Below, one piece after another: positions 1 to 8,532 of a DNA stretch of 64,000 nucleotides (position 1 is its first letter; each line of letters begins with the position of its first letter). Where the stretch lies: NCBI RefSeq assembly GCF_012927325.1, contig NZ_JABBGI010000016.1, positions 60,726 to 124,725 on the forward strand. The letters run 5' to 3'. Made by a program: the position numbers and the translations under genes. A model generated the notes under the pieces. That model did no database searches, was not told the DNA's origin, and saw only the letters and a list, made by a program, of their open reading frames with translations. The DNA comes from Chryseobacterium antibioticum (GTDB taxonomy: Bacteria; Bacteroidota; Bacteroidia; Flavobacteriales; Weeksellaceae).

Positions 1-134
1 TAAATTAGCCTTGCGATATGTATTTCATCATTGTGATTTTGTGAAAGCTTTTTAAGCATCTCCAAAGGCTCGTGAATACTAATCATTTTTAGTCGATTAT
101 ATTCTGAAATAAACGTAATGAGATTTAAATTCAT
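1..134 (-). CDS. Hypothetical protein, N-terminal part only (runs off the window)
   Basis: An open minus-strand frame begins with ATG at 134 and stays open for 44 codons to the window edge. I do not recognise the product; the visible part is a short, polar, probably helical sequence. It is supported as a gene mainly by layout: like the next minus-strand genes it has a copy of the local 15-bp motif (178-192) a few tens of bases upstream of its start. The missing C-terminus prevents any functional call. Confidence 0.4.
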   Translation of the reverse strand, partial: MNLNLITFISEYNRLKMISIHEPLEMLKKLSQNHNDEIHIARLI

Positions 135-177
135 AATAGTTTTTATAAAATAGATATTTGAATATTATTTATTTTTT

Positions 178-192
178 ATCGTTTTTTGAGAT
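178..192 (+). repeat. Intergenic 15-bp motif, copy 1
   Basis: Perfect match to ATCGTTTTTTGAGAY, a motif found once in each intergenic gap of the first 6 kb and always in this orientation. It lies between the partial gene at 1-134 and the XRE gene. Confidence 0.6.
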
Positions 193-244
193 TATTTATT
201 TTCTACTTAAAAAAGTGAAAGTTGTTTTTCAGTTTGAAACAATT

Positions 245-604
245 CTATTTTTTTAACCTCTTAATCTCTGCTTTTAAATATGTTATGTAATCTTGTAAAT
301 CTTGAATAATAATTTTGTAGAAATTCTCATCTTTATAACTTGTCAGAAGTGTATTTTCCTTTAATATATACTGTGGATTTACATTTTCTACTTCGACACC
401 ACCTGATTCATAATCATCTTCATAAATTTGATCTACAGAAACATTCATATAATCGGCAATTTTCTGCCATTCTCTAGGAGTTATACTCACATTTCCGCTT
501 TCCTTTCTGCTGAAATTAGAAACCTCCGTTGAAATAAGGTCTGCCAATTGTTGCTGGGTTATTCCTTTTTCTTTTCTGATTTTACGTAATTTCTCTTTTT
601 TCAT
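245..604 (-). CDS. XRE-family helix-turn-helix regulator
   Basis: A 119-residue protein. Residues 5 to about 58 form a Cro/CI-type helix-turn-helix: an RKEKGITQQQLADLI first part, then SNFSRKESG as the recognition segment. Such proteins bind short operators, usually to repress their own or neighbouring genes. The tail from about residue 75 is charged and probably helical, ending in a lysine-rich stretch. It is the only obvious DNA-binding regulator in the left gene cluster, so it could control the neighbours or recognise the repeated 15-bp motif; that link is inference only. No phage-type cI partner genes are visible. Confidence 0.8.
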   Translation of the reverse strand: MKKEKLRKIRKEKGITQQQLADLISTEVSNFSRKESGNVSITPREWQKIADYMNVSVDQIYEDDYESGGVEVENVNPQYILKENTLLTSYKDENFYKIIIQDLQDYITYLKAEIKRLKK

Positions 605-634
605 TTATGTGTTTTTAAATTGATTTCAGTTAAT

Positions 635-649
635 ATCGTTTTGTGAGAT
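635..649 (+). repeat. Intergenic 15-bp motif, copy 2
   Basis: Matches ATCGTTTTTTGAGAY with one mismatch (T to G at position 9). It lies 31 bases upstream of the XRE start and downstream of the 692-1528 gene. Confidence 0.55.
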
Positions 650-691
650 TATTTTTGCCCAATAGATAACTGAAAAAGTATTGGCGATATG

Positions 692-1528
692 TTAATTGTT
701 TTCAATTAATCTTTCAAAAAAATTGATTTTATTTTCTGGAGTATTGTTATAACCATTTTCATATTTTATGTGAATGTCATTCATAAAACCTATTTTAGAA
801 AATTTATTATTATCATTTTGATTTGTAATTGGAAACTTAGAATCAGTAAGTAGAACCGATTCTTTTTCTTGATACATTCTTAAATAATCTTCATCGGATA
901 TATCTTTTCCAATTACCCAATTCGAAGTGATAAAATTGTTTGTTGTCCATCCTCCAAAAATCAGTTCATTTCCTACATTATATGCTATTGTTTCTGAATT
1001 ATACAAATGGGTATATTTACCCATTTCATTCGTAACTTTTATCAAAATCTCAATCGCTTGCTTTAATTCAAATTTTAACACAAAATCTCTGCAAACGTCT
1101 TTTCCTAAAATGAACTTGGATACATTAGTTAAATCAAATTCAAATTCAGATGTAAAAACTTTACATCCAGCGTGTTTTGCATAATATCTATATAAATCTA
1201 TTTTTTTTTCGAGCCAAAGTTCATCACCGTAAACATCTTGAAAGTCTATTATTCTGTCTCTCAATATTTTCTGTTGATTAGTATATGCGTATTTAACAAA
1301 TTCGTCGTAAGCATCATCATGTTTTCGAGTTTTATTATTATTACAATCAATACAAATTGCTTTTGGAAATTGTATTAAATCATCTTTGTATGAAGTAAAT
1401 GACTGGACATTTTTACCATTAAATAAATAGGCTTCAAATTTTTTTCCAAGTGCTCTTTTGATATCAGATGCTTTAAATTTATGTTCTTTAGAATTAGCTA
1501 ATTCTCCACAAATCCAACAATTACTCAT
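692..1528 (-). CDS. CxxC/HNH-like putative nuclease
   Basis: A 278-residue protein whose N-terminus carries a zinc-binding pattern of the HNH type: CWIC at residues 4-7, an EH pair at 15-16, and a second knuckle CIDCNN near residues 59-64 followed by KTRKHDD. This C-x2-C ... H ... C-x2-C-N layout is typical of HNH/McrA-like nucleases, which cut DNA using a metal held by the His/Asn core. The rest has no family I recognise. Its place among other defence-like genes suggests a restriction or anti-phage role, but this is inference. No partner gene is translationally coupled to it. Confidence 0.55.
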   Translation of the reverse strand: MSNCWICGELANSKEHKFKASDIKRALGKKFEAYLFNGKNVQSFTSYKDDLIQFPKAICIDCNNNKTRKHDDAYDEFVKYAYTNQQKILRDRIIDFQDVYGDELWLEKKIDLYRYYAKHAGCKVFTSEFEFDLTNVSKFILGKDVCRDFVLKFELKQAIEILIKVTNEMGKYTHLYNSETIAYNVGNELIFGGWTTNNFITSNWVIGKDISDEDYLRMYQEKESVLLTDSKFPITNQNDNNKFSKIGFMNDIHIKYENGYNNTPENKINFFERLIENN

Positions 1529-1650
1529 TTATGACAGTTTGTTTTTTAGCATATCGCCTAACTTCCAAATTTACGTATTGCGTAAATCTGTTTATATAAC
1601 TTTCGCAAAGCTATTGATGATACTAATTTAAAATTTATTTTTATGATTTT

Positions 1651-1665
1651 ATCGTTTTTTGAGAC
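1651..1665 (+). repeat. Intergenic 15-bp motif, copy 3
   Basis: Perfect match to ATCGTTTTTTGAGAY, between the HNH-like gene (start 1528) and the DUF3800-like gene (stop 1725). Confidence 0.6.
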
Positions 1666-1724
1666 AATCAATATTAGAAAATTAATTCATATTTTTTAAA
1701 TTCATGAACACTTTTATTCGAAAT

Positions 1725-2792
1725 TTACAGTTTTTTTTCCTTTCTCATTTGTATAATACTTTGTGTTGCCAAGAAATCTAAAATATTTTGACCATCTGAA
1801 ACATCTTGTTTAATTTCATTAGGATGCGATGGAAAGAGGGGATGGGTATTATTTAAGCGGAAAATTTTTGATTCTTTTATTTGATTTACGAATGCTTGAT
1901 ATTTTGGGTTTTTGTTGTTCTGTGAAAAGGAGATTGAGCTTGCAATTATATCAGAGATTTGTATATTAAATTCATCCTCAGAGTCTGACAACTTTATATT
2001 GTTAATTTGAAGGGGAAAAGTCATTTTTCTTGATCCAAATCCTACGTTTTGTATAGGAACATCCATTTCTCTAGCAAAGTCAATATAGCTCATATAATGC
2101 TCTAGCTGCTTTGAATTATCACAAATAACATCAAATTGCTCATTAAGCTTATTATACCACGAATCACACAATACTAAAAATGTACTTAAAGTAACATCAA
2201 GTGAAAATTTGTCAACAGGACTTAAAATTTCTTCAATATAAGTCTGACTTCCAAGAATAGGTCCTATAAGTGCCTTATCATCATCATTAACAACTTCATA
2301 AAGATTATGAATGACTTCATAAAAATTATAAATTGAGATTGGGGTCTTAAGCCTAAACATTTCGATAAAAGAATTGAGAAGTTCTTCATAAAGCCCTTTG
2401 TCCCATTCGTACTTTCCAAAAAAATAAATCATGTTAGCAAATTTTACTTGATCATTATTTTTATGAATGTCGGTTCCTAAATGATAATAAAATGTTTCTA
2501 TCAGATGATTTACTATTTGTGCCACAGTTGCAAATTCTTTGTCGACGATAAAAATAATTATTTTATTTTCACATATTAAATCATGATTTAGCATTTTGAC
2601 AATAGACCTTCTACCAGCTTGAGATTTTTTGAGCTTAACAAAATGTAATTCCTTTGTGTTCTTAAAAACGGATGCTAATTCAGAAGCTTCATTTTCGGTA
2701 AATATATTCGAGCATAGTGTAAACACTTTTTGCTCTGGATTGAGAAGATCCGCTCCAGTATTACCAGCTTCATCAAAAAAAATTTTTCTCAT
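1725..2792 (-). CDS. DUF3800-like protein
   Basis: A 355-residue protein that opens with FFDEAGNTG at residues 5-13, the D-E-x-G-x-T/S-G signature of DUF3800 proteins. These are predicted RNase H-fold proteins often found in defence islands and on mobile elements; their biochemical role is mostly unknown. Acidic residues recur through the middle as expected for that fold, but I cannot assign a complete catalytic set by eye. The gene is divergent from the nuclease-helicase gene at 2944, with about 150 bases between the starts, so the two could share a regulatory region. Family assignment is fairly secure, function is not. Confidence 0.65.
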   Translation of the reverse strand: MRKIFFDEAGNTGADLLNPEQKVFTLCSNIFTENEASELASVFKNTKELHFVKLKKSQAGRRSIVKMLNHDLICENKIIIFIVDKEFATVAQIVNHLIETFYYHLGTDIHKNNDQVKFANMIYFFGKYEWDKGLYEELLNSFIEMFRLKTPISIYNFYEVIHNLYEVVNDDDKALIGPILGSQTYIEEILSPVDKFSLDVTLSTFLVLCDSWYNKLNEQFDVICDNSKQLEHYMSYIDFAREMDVPIQNVGFGSRKMTFPLQINNIKLSDSEDEFNIQISDIIASSISFSQNNKNPKYQAFVNQIKESKIFRLNNTHPLFPSHPNEIKQDVSDGQNILDFLATQSIIQMRKEKKL

Positions 2793-2796
2793 AGTT

Positions 2797-2812
2797 ATTG
2801 TTTTTTTGAGAC
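2797..2812 (+). repeat. Intergenic 15-bp motif, copy 4
   Basis: Variant of ATCGTTTTTTGAGAY with C to T at position 3 and one extra T. It starts 5 bases beyond the start codon of the 1725-2792 gene, in the divergent gap. Confidence 0.5.
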
Positions 2813-2943
2813 TTTAAAGTAATATAATTTTCCCAAATTCCTTTTGTGATTTTACACAATTCACCTATTTTAATAATTAACTAAAATTGCTTACTTTTTC
2901 AAAACTATTTTTTATAGAATTTTAAACAGTTTATATTATTAAC

Positions 2944-4440
2944 ATGTTACAAAAAACTAATTTATACAGTTTGTTCAGAGCGAACTTAGATTTTGATAAA
3001 GATACGTTTTTGGCTTATTTGAAATTTCATTCTATAAAAATTAAAACTAATGAGCTCTCAGATTTAGTAAAATGTATTAACGCTTTATTGACTCCAGGAA
3101 CAGCGAAATACAGAGCATTTGAATACTTTTCATTTAGCTTCGTGATTCCTCAAATAGGAAAAGAATTTGATTTATTACGTTTTGGAGTAAAATCAATTAT
3201 AAACATAGAATTAAAATCTGAAAGTACTTTTGATAAAATTAGAGATCAGCTAATAAAAAACAAATATTATTTGAAATTTTTGAATTTGACACTGTATTTA
3301 TTTACTTATATTTCAAGTGAAAACAAGTTTTATGCTTTAAATGATAATGATGAGTTATATTTAATAGAAGCTTCAAAAATAATTATCTTACTAAATCAGG
3401 AAACTGTAGATACAGATATTGACTTATCAACAATCTTTAACCCTTCTGATTTCTTAGTTTCTCCATTTAATTCTACCGAAAAATTTATTAATAAAGAATA
3501 CTTTTTAACCACTGAACAAGACCAATTTAAGAAGAAAATAATTAAAAATATTGAGACTGATAACAAACAATTTATTGTTGTTAAAGGTCAGCCAGGCTCA
3601 GGTAAAACCTTATTAATATATGATCTAGCAGAATATTTTTCTAAGAATAAAAATACTGTAATAGTACATTGTGCAAATCTAAATGAAGGACAAATTAAAC
3701 TTATTAACGATTATAATTGGAACATTATTTCTATTAAAAACTATTCACAAATAACCCGTCAAGAAATTCAGGTTATTATAATAGACGAAACCCAAAGAGT
3801 AAGAAAAGCTCAATTAGAACAGATTATTGACTATGCTAGGCAAAATCATGCTATTGTAATTTTTTCGTATGATGAAAAACAAGTCCTTCAGTCCTCAGAG
3901 AAAAGTAATAATATACCGGAACTTATTCAAACTAAAACTTCACCGGAAATATATACCTTAACTTCTAAAGTAAGAACTAATAAGGAGATTAGTGCATTTA
4001 TAAAATCTTTATTTGAAAGGACAAGGCTAATTGAACAATATCAGTATGAATCTGTAGAGTTAGTATATCTAAGTAATATGGAGCAAACTAAAGCATTTAT
4101 GGCAAGTGATATTGTGGGAGATTGGACAGTAATAAATTATACACCTTCACTATACAATACTCATCAATATGAAAATTATCATAATCCACAAGTTTCAACA
4201 AAAACTCATAGCGTAATAGGTCAAGAATTTGATAAGGTGATAGTTGTTGTAGACCAAGATTTCAAATATAGAAATGATTCTTTAGTATATACAAAAAAAT
4301 GTTTTTATGATCCTGGCCTTATGCTGTACCAAAATATAACGAGAGCAAGAAACAAAATTAAAGTTGTAGTAGTAAATAATATCGAAGTAATGAATAGATG
4401 TCTACAAATTTTAAATATTCAAAAAAATAGTCTGAGCTAA
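2944..4440 (+). CDS. Nuclease-helicase fusion (PD-(D/E)xK-like plus DUF2075-type ATPase)
   Basis: A 498-residue protein. Residues about 75-92 contain EFDLLRF followed by NIELKSE, an acidic-x-x-E-x-K arrangement typical of PD-(D/E)xK nucleases. A Walker A loop GQPGSGKT lies near residues 215-222 and a Walker B VIIIDET near 277-284. The C-terminal third has THSVIGQEFDKVIVV and YQNITRARNKIKVVVV, the UvrD-like C-terminal helicase pattern of DUF2075-type proteins. Proteins joining these parts occur in phage-defence loci, where nucleic-acid cutting is coupled to ATP hydrolysis. It is the only plus-strand gene of the left cluster and has no coupled partner. Role in defence is inference. Confidence 0.65.
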   Translation: MLQKTNLYSLFRANLDFDKDTFLAYLKFHSIKIKTNELSDLVKCINALLTPGTAKYRAFEYFSFSFVIPQIGKEFDLLRFGVKSIINIELKSESTFDKIRDQLIKNKYYLKFLNLTLYLFTYISSENKFYALNDNDELYLIEASKIIILLNQETVDTDIDLSTIFNPSDFLVSPFNSTEKFINKEYFLTTEQDQFKKKIIKNIETDNKQFIVVKGQPGSGKTLLIYDLAEYFSKNKNTVIVHCANLNEGQIKLINDYNWNIISIKNYSQITRQEIQVIIIDETQRVRKAQLEQIIDYARQNHAIVIFSYDEKQVLQSSEKSNNIPELIQTKTSPEIYTLTSKVRTNKEISAFIKSLFERTRLIEQYQYESVELVYLSNMEQTKAFMASDIVGDWTVINYTPSLYNTHQYENYHNPQVSTKTHSVIGQEFDKVIVVVDQDFKYRNDSLVYTKKCFYDPGLMLYQNITRARNKIKVVVVNNIEVMNRCLQILNIQKNSLS

Positions 4441-4575
4441 ATTAAAGATGATATTACTTATCTTATCAGGTATTTTAAAATGAGAATTACCATTAATTTA
4501 CTAAAATCCATAAATGAGTTAGATGAACATCATTTGACGCTGTATGAGCTATTGATTTCAAAGACAATAATCGGG

Positions 4576-4590
4576 ATCATTTTTTGAGAT
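4576..4590 (+). repeat. Intergenic 15-bp motif, copy 5
   Basis: Matches ATCGTTTTTTGAGAY with one mismatch (G to A at position 4). It sits in the convergent gap between the genes ending at 4440 (plus) and 4685 (minus), so it cannot be a promoter for either of them. Confidence 0.55.
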
Positions 4591-4684
4591 TAATTAAAAT
4601 CTAAAATCTCTTGTTTACTAAATTCCATAATAATGTATTTTTTATCTTTTTTTAGAGCTATTATTATAGCCAAAGCTTTTACTT

Positions 4685-5611
4685 CTAAAATTTATCTGCA
4701 AGTTTTATATTTAATTTTTTGTCTTTCATTATAAACAATAGCCAAATCCATACAAGTAATGCCAATAGAAAAGAAATAATAATACTCTGATAAAAGAAGT
4801 CTTTTGCTGTTTCATTGGTTTGAAACTCCTGAATTGCATGATTTATAGTAAAACCCTGTTTTACCAATAAAGTAATGACAGTCATGATGTTGGCAATAAT
4901 GATGCTTACAATGTTTGTAAGAACAATAATATACTTTGTCAGTTTTCCATGCCGTCCTTTGAAATAATCATAGCCTAAAATTCCGAGGAATGCAATAACA
5001 AATGCCATTCCAGAGGCAAGTCTTTCAAAATATACTGCACACAAAATCCAAAGTATAATTCCCGGAACTGAAAAAATAAGTGCACCTAAAAATCCTGTTA
5101 AATAATTTTTTTCTTTTGAAATTCTTTCTTTTTCAATTTCATAGAATCTATGATCCTCTTGGCTGAAACAGGTATCACAAAGTATGATACTTGTATCGTT
5201 AAGGTCGTAATAGTTGATTCTTTGATCTCTCCCACAGTTATGACATTTGTTTTGCTCTGATATGTTTAGTTTTTTGAACAGGTCAACCAAAAAGTCGAAC
5301 AAAGAATAAACAGTCTTAAGTTGAGTAAGAGTTACATTTTCAGTGAACTTAAAAAAAATCCCATTGTCGCTAATTTCAAAGAGGGTAAACTTTAATTTTC
5401 TTTTGTTGAGGTTTAATTCTGTTTTGATTTGTAGCTTTTGTTCTTCTGTTATATTGCCGGTGGTCGCCGTTACCAATTTGAATTGAGGAGTGGTGATTAA
5501 ACTTGCGTCCGAAACGTTGAAAAAGTACCCTTTGTAAAGTCCAAATACGCTGTCGTTTGTTTTATGCCAGCCAAGGTCTTTGGCTATTTTTTTTGCTTTT
5601 GGAAAAATCAT
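4685..5611 (-). CDS. Membrane protein with central zinc ribbon
   Basis: A 308-residue protein. The N-terminal half is soluble; a zinc-ribbon pair CHNC ... CDTC lies near residues 122-145; the C-terminal half has several hydrophobic segments (about residues 170-190, 197-215, 226-250, 273-295), so it is a polytopic inner-membrane protein. I do not recognise the family. Membrane proteins next to nuclease or caspase genes sometimes act as cell-killing effectors in defence systems, but nothing here proves this. It is spaced about 270 bases from the caspase-like gene and is probably transcribed separately. Confidence 0.5.
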   Translation of the reverse strand: MIFPKAKKIAKDLGWHKTNDSVFGLYKGYFFNVSDASLITTPQFKLVTATTGNITEEQKLQIKTELNLNKRKLKFTLFEISDNGIFFKFTENVTLTQLKTVYSLFDFLVDLFKKLNISEQNKCHNCGRDQRINYYDLNDTSIILCDTCFSQEDHRFYEIEKERISKEKNYLTGFLGALIFSVPGIILWILCAVYFERLASGMAFVIAFLGILGYDYFKGRHGKLTKYIIVLTNIVSIIIANIMTVITLLVKQGFTINHAIQEFQTNETAKDFFYQSIIISFLLALLVWIWLLFIMKDKKLNIKLADKF

Positions 5612-5755
5612 TTGTTATTTTAATTTTATTATTGATCTTACTAATCCCTCGTTTTCTGCTCTTTAAATAGTAATTTAGAGCTAACCGGAAATTAGTATTT
5701 TTTGAAATTTCTCACAATCCATTTTTTATTTTCTTCATATAGGTGCTTCCATTTA

Positions 5756-5770
5756 ATCGTTTTTTGAGAC
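5756..5770 (+). repeat. Intergenic 15-bp motif, copy 6
   Basis: Perfect match to ATCGTTTTTTGAGAY, between the zinc-ribbon membrane gene (start 5611) and the caspase-like gene (stop 5884). Confidence 0.6.
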
Positions 5771-5883
5771 TAATATAAATAGTTGTACCATTTTATATGT
5801 TAAATGTCGCTGATACTGAATAAAAATATTTTTCATTTTTTTTCATATTATATCTTACATATAAAGTGTTATTATGAGTAGTT

Positions 5884-7206
5884 TCAATCCCATTTAAATT
5901 TTTCTAACTCACCAGATTTTTTTTCTAAATGCTCTCTTTTGTTAAAATAGTTTTCTAAAAAACTCTCGGCTTCAGAATTTACTAATAGTCCATAATTATG
6001 AAAAGTTAGCGGCTGTTGGTTTTTCATAAAAATGATTGGACTTACTATATGTTGCTTTCCGTCAGACGTTACAAAGACGCTTAGAAGACCTTGTTTGTCA
6101 TTAACAATTATATTATTGGCCATAATTTGAGGAAAACTTTCATCAGGTGTCCACAGAAAATTAAACCCATAATTAATTTCGTCAATTATTTCAATTTTCT
6201 CCAAATCTAATTTGCCGGGATTAATTTTCAAATTTTTTATAAATAACTCACTTAATATTGGAAATATTAAATCCACTCTCTTGGTAGTGTAATAATCTTG
6301 GTCGATAGTGCTTGGTACAATTTTTATTCTTTCCCTTTCAAACCCAATATCAAAAAGGGTGAATAGTAATTGTAGTTTCTCAGGCGAATAAATATTTTTG
6401 ACTTTAGCATCATCAAACAAATTATTAATTTCATAAAAATCGATAGGTTCTGCTGAAGTTAGCCATCTGTTTATTATCTTGTCAAGTTCAATCTCTATAG
6501 AGTTAACTTTTAAAAATACAAAATCCTCACCATGCAATGATGACTCTTCCCATGGAACTTGACGTCCATTTGTATAATCCATTACTTTTGTTCTTGTGTT
6601 TCTAAATACTTGCTCAATTGTCAGGTTTGGTTTAACAATTTCTTCTAATAGTGCTTTAGTAAAATAGCTATTTCTTTCTCCTGTATTTTCAAGTGAATTA
6701 GTTCCAGGGCTAGTAGCAAAAGAAATTAAAGTTCCTAATGGCGCAGAAATTCTATTAAGTCCGATTTCATGACCTCTTGAATTGATAACACTTGGAAATT
6801 TATTATTCCTGCATGCATCTAGTATAATAATGTGAAGATTGTTATTTGCTGGTTTATTTGAAATTAATAGGTCCTCCGCATTAATACACTTATAAGGAAT
6901 TTCTTCTACATATTCAATATTTGCATCTTTTGGGACAAGAAAATTATCTGTCTCAACTTTTAATCCATGACCTGCAAAAAAGATTAATGAAATATCATTT
7001 TCAGAAATTTGCAATTTAAATTCTCTTAATGCTCTTATGATTTCATCTTGAGTTAGATTTAAAAGTAATTTGGATTCGAAACCAAATTTTGTAAGTATAT
7101 CTGATAAATCAGAAGCATCATTTTCACAATTACTCAAATTCTCAAAAAAATCGTAGTTATTTATTCCTATACAGAGGCTTAGTTTTTTCATAGCATTTTT
7201 ATTCAT
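5884..7206 (-). CDS. Caspase-like cysteine peptidase (C14 type)
   Basis: A 440-residue protein with a complete caspase-like fold signature at the N-terminus: CIGINNYD near residues 12-19, the catalytic histidine in FAGHG (His80) and the catalytic cysteine in DACRN (Cys132). Residues beyond about 230 form a separate domain I cannot name, possibly a sensor or partner-binding region. Bacterial caspase-like proteases act as executioners in several anti-phage and stress-death systems when activated by a partner. ATG at 7206 or the ATG five codons later are both possible starts; the second begins directly with the first strand of the fold. An IS element lies only 24 bases upstream, so its native promoter or partner may have been displaced. 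Confidence 0.75.
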   Translation of the reverse strand: MNKNAMKKLSLCIGINNYDFFENLSNCENDASDLSDILTKFGFESKLLLNLTQDEIIRALREFKLQISENDISLIFFAGHGLKVETDNFLVPKDANIEYVEEIPYKCINAEDLLISNKPANNNLHIIILDACRNNKFPSVINSRGHEIGLNRISAPLGTLISFATSPGTNSLENTGERNSYFTKALLEEIVKPNLTIEQVFRNTRTKVMDYTNGRQVPWEESSLHGEDFVFLKVNSIEIELDKIINRWLTSAEPIDFYEINNLFDDAKVKNIYSPEKLQLLFTLFDIGFERERIKIVPSTIDQDYYTTKRVDLIFPILSELFIKNLKINPGKLDLEKIEIIDEINYGFNFLWTPDESFPQIMANNIIVNDKQGLLSVFVTSDGKQHIVSPIIFMKNQQPLTFHNYGLLVNSEAESFLENYFNKREHLEKKSGELEKFKWD

Positions 7207-7230
7207 CGTTTAAGTTTTATGAAATTATTA

Positions 7231-8085
7231 GAGCCTGTTTAAAAACGTTATAAAAAAAGAGTAAGGGTTACTCATTGGCTTAAAAACGTCAATTTAGAGC
7301 TGCAAAACAAAAAAATTGATGTATCCAACGGACTTAACTCTTACTCAGTGGCAATTTATAAAAAAAACGCTTGATTTTGATGATAGAAAGCGAAAATATG
7401 ATTTATGTATCATCTGGAATGCCATTTATTATATCGTAAAAACAGGCTGCCAGTGGCGAATGCTCCCCTCGAATTATCCCAAATGGCAATTGGTCTACTA
7501 TTACTACTCTAAATGGTCAAATTTAGAACTCTTCGATTTACTTCTGTGTAATTTAAGAGAGAAGGTACGAGTAAAGAGAGGCCAAAATGCAGAAGCAAGT
7601 TTAGGAATTATAGACAGTCAGAGTGTGCGCTGGGGAAATAATCGTTCCCTTAATGGGTTTGATGGGAATAAGAAGGTAAAAGGAATAAAAAGGCATGTTG
7701 TGGTAGATAAAAATGGATTTTTGTTAGCCGTAATGGTAAGTGTAGCCAATTTTCACGATAGTAAAGCTGCTTTGTTATTCATGAGAACATTGCAATATCT
7801 TTTGATTCCAATTACGGTGATTTTAGCAGATGGAGGCTATAGAGGAAATATTATTGAAGAAATAAAAGATAAGTTTGGCTACATTATTCAGGTTGTTTTA
7901 CGGTCCGATCATAAAGAAAAACTCTTTAAGCCTATACACAAAAGATGGATTATTGAAAGAACTTTTTCTTGGTTTGATAATGACAGAAGACTTTGCCGAA
8001 ATTATGAATTGCTAATGGAAAATTCTGAAAATATGGTCAAACTATCAGCTATAAAAATAGTATTGAACAAAATTTAAACAGGCTC
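7231..8085 (+). mobile_element. IS5-family insertion sequence, copy 1 (855 bp)
   Basis: The element is bounded by 13-bp perfect inverted repeats, GAGCCTGTTTAAA at 7231-7243 and its complement at 8073-8085. It holds one transposase gene. Flanks are TTA on the left and TAA on the right, so a clean TTA target duplication is not seen here (it is at copy 2). The second copy at 22565-23418 is nearly identical and in the same orientation. Confidence 0.9.
7319..8077 (+). CDS. IS5-family transposase (intact)
   Basis: A 252-residue DDE transposase of the IS427/IS1031-like size class. The N-terminal DUF4096-like region has TQWQFI and GCQWRMLPS. The catalytic triad is visible as IIDSQS (first D), LADGGYRG (second D) and IERTFSWF (E), the last with the usual R spacing of the IS5 family. 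It catalyses cut-and-paste or copy movement of the element by acting on the terminal repeats. I place the start at ATG 7319; a TTG one codon upstream is also open. Unlike its relative at 22652, this frame has no internal stop, so it may be active and could act on both copies. Confidence 0.9.
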   Translation: MYPTDLTLTQWQFIKKTLDFDDRKRKYDLCIIWNAIYYIVKTGCQWRMLPSNYPKWQLVYYYYSKWSNLELFDLLLCNLREKVRVKRGQNAEASLGIIDSQSVRWGNNRSLNGFDGNKKVKGIKRHVVVDKNGFLLAVMVSVANFHDSKAALLFMRTLQYLLIPITVILADGGYRGNIIEEIKDKFGYIIQVVLRSDHKEKLFKPIHKRWIIERTFSWFDNDRRLCRNYELLMENSENMVKLSAIKIVLNKI

Positions 8086-8177
8086 TAAGTATTTTGTATA
8101 TGTTAAATCGTAGATTCATTACAGCTTTGTACCTAAACTTTTTAATTTAATACATTTGTGAAGTCAATATTATACAG

Positions 8178-8504
8178 CTATATTAAAAACATTTTTTTCC
8201 ACTTAGTTACGGTATTCCGGCTGAGTTTAAAATGTTTAGCCAACTGAGAATTATTAAGTTGATTTCTTTTTTGGTAATTTAATATTTCAAAAATATCAGA
8301 TTTGTTATATGAATGATGCTGCTGATTGAATTGCTCAGTATCTTTTGTAGGGATTCCAAATATTTTTTTATTGATCTCTAAAACATCCAGCACGGATAAA
8401 TCTTTCTTATTTAATAATATGCTGTACTTTTCTTTCAAATGAGGCAATTTCTCAGTTAGTATATCGCTATAGATACGATTGTAATCAGGCTTTTGTTGTA
8501 TCAT
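8178..8504 (-). CDS. Small helix-turn-helix protein
   Basis: A 108-residue protein. The C-terminal 40 residues (LNNSQLAKHFKLSRNTVTKWKK) form a helix-turn-helix like those of transposase-type or Xre-like DNA-binding proteins. The N-terminal part is unrecognised. It is directly downstream of another HTH gene (8533-8964) on the same strand with 28 bases between them, so the two are probably co-transcribed. Such small HTH pairs are common in Chryseobacterium and often annotated as transposase or hypothetical; no IS ends are seen around them. Confidence 0.55.
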   Translation of the reverse strand: MIQQKPDYNRIYSDILTEKLPHLKEKYSILLNKKDLSVLDVLEINKKIFGIPTKDTEQFNQQHHSYNKSDIFEILNYQKRNQLNNSQLAKHFKLSRNTVTKWKKMFLI

Positions 8505-8532
8505 GTGTATTTTTTCCAGTATAATTAAGGCT

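Noticed and set aside
4481..4587. Plus-strand 35-codon ORF
   Set aside because: It ends inside motif copy 5 and has no other support; too short to call.
178..5770. Integron attC sites
   Set aside because: The shared motif lacks the GTTRRRY core and the paired imperfect arms of attC sites, and no IntI-type integrase is in the window. The cassette idea is kept only as a layout observation.
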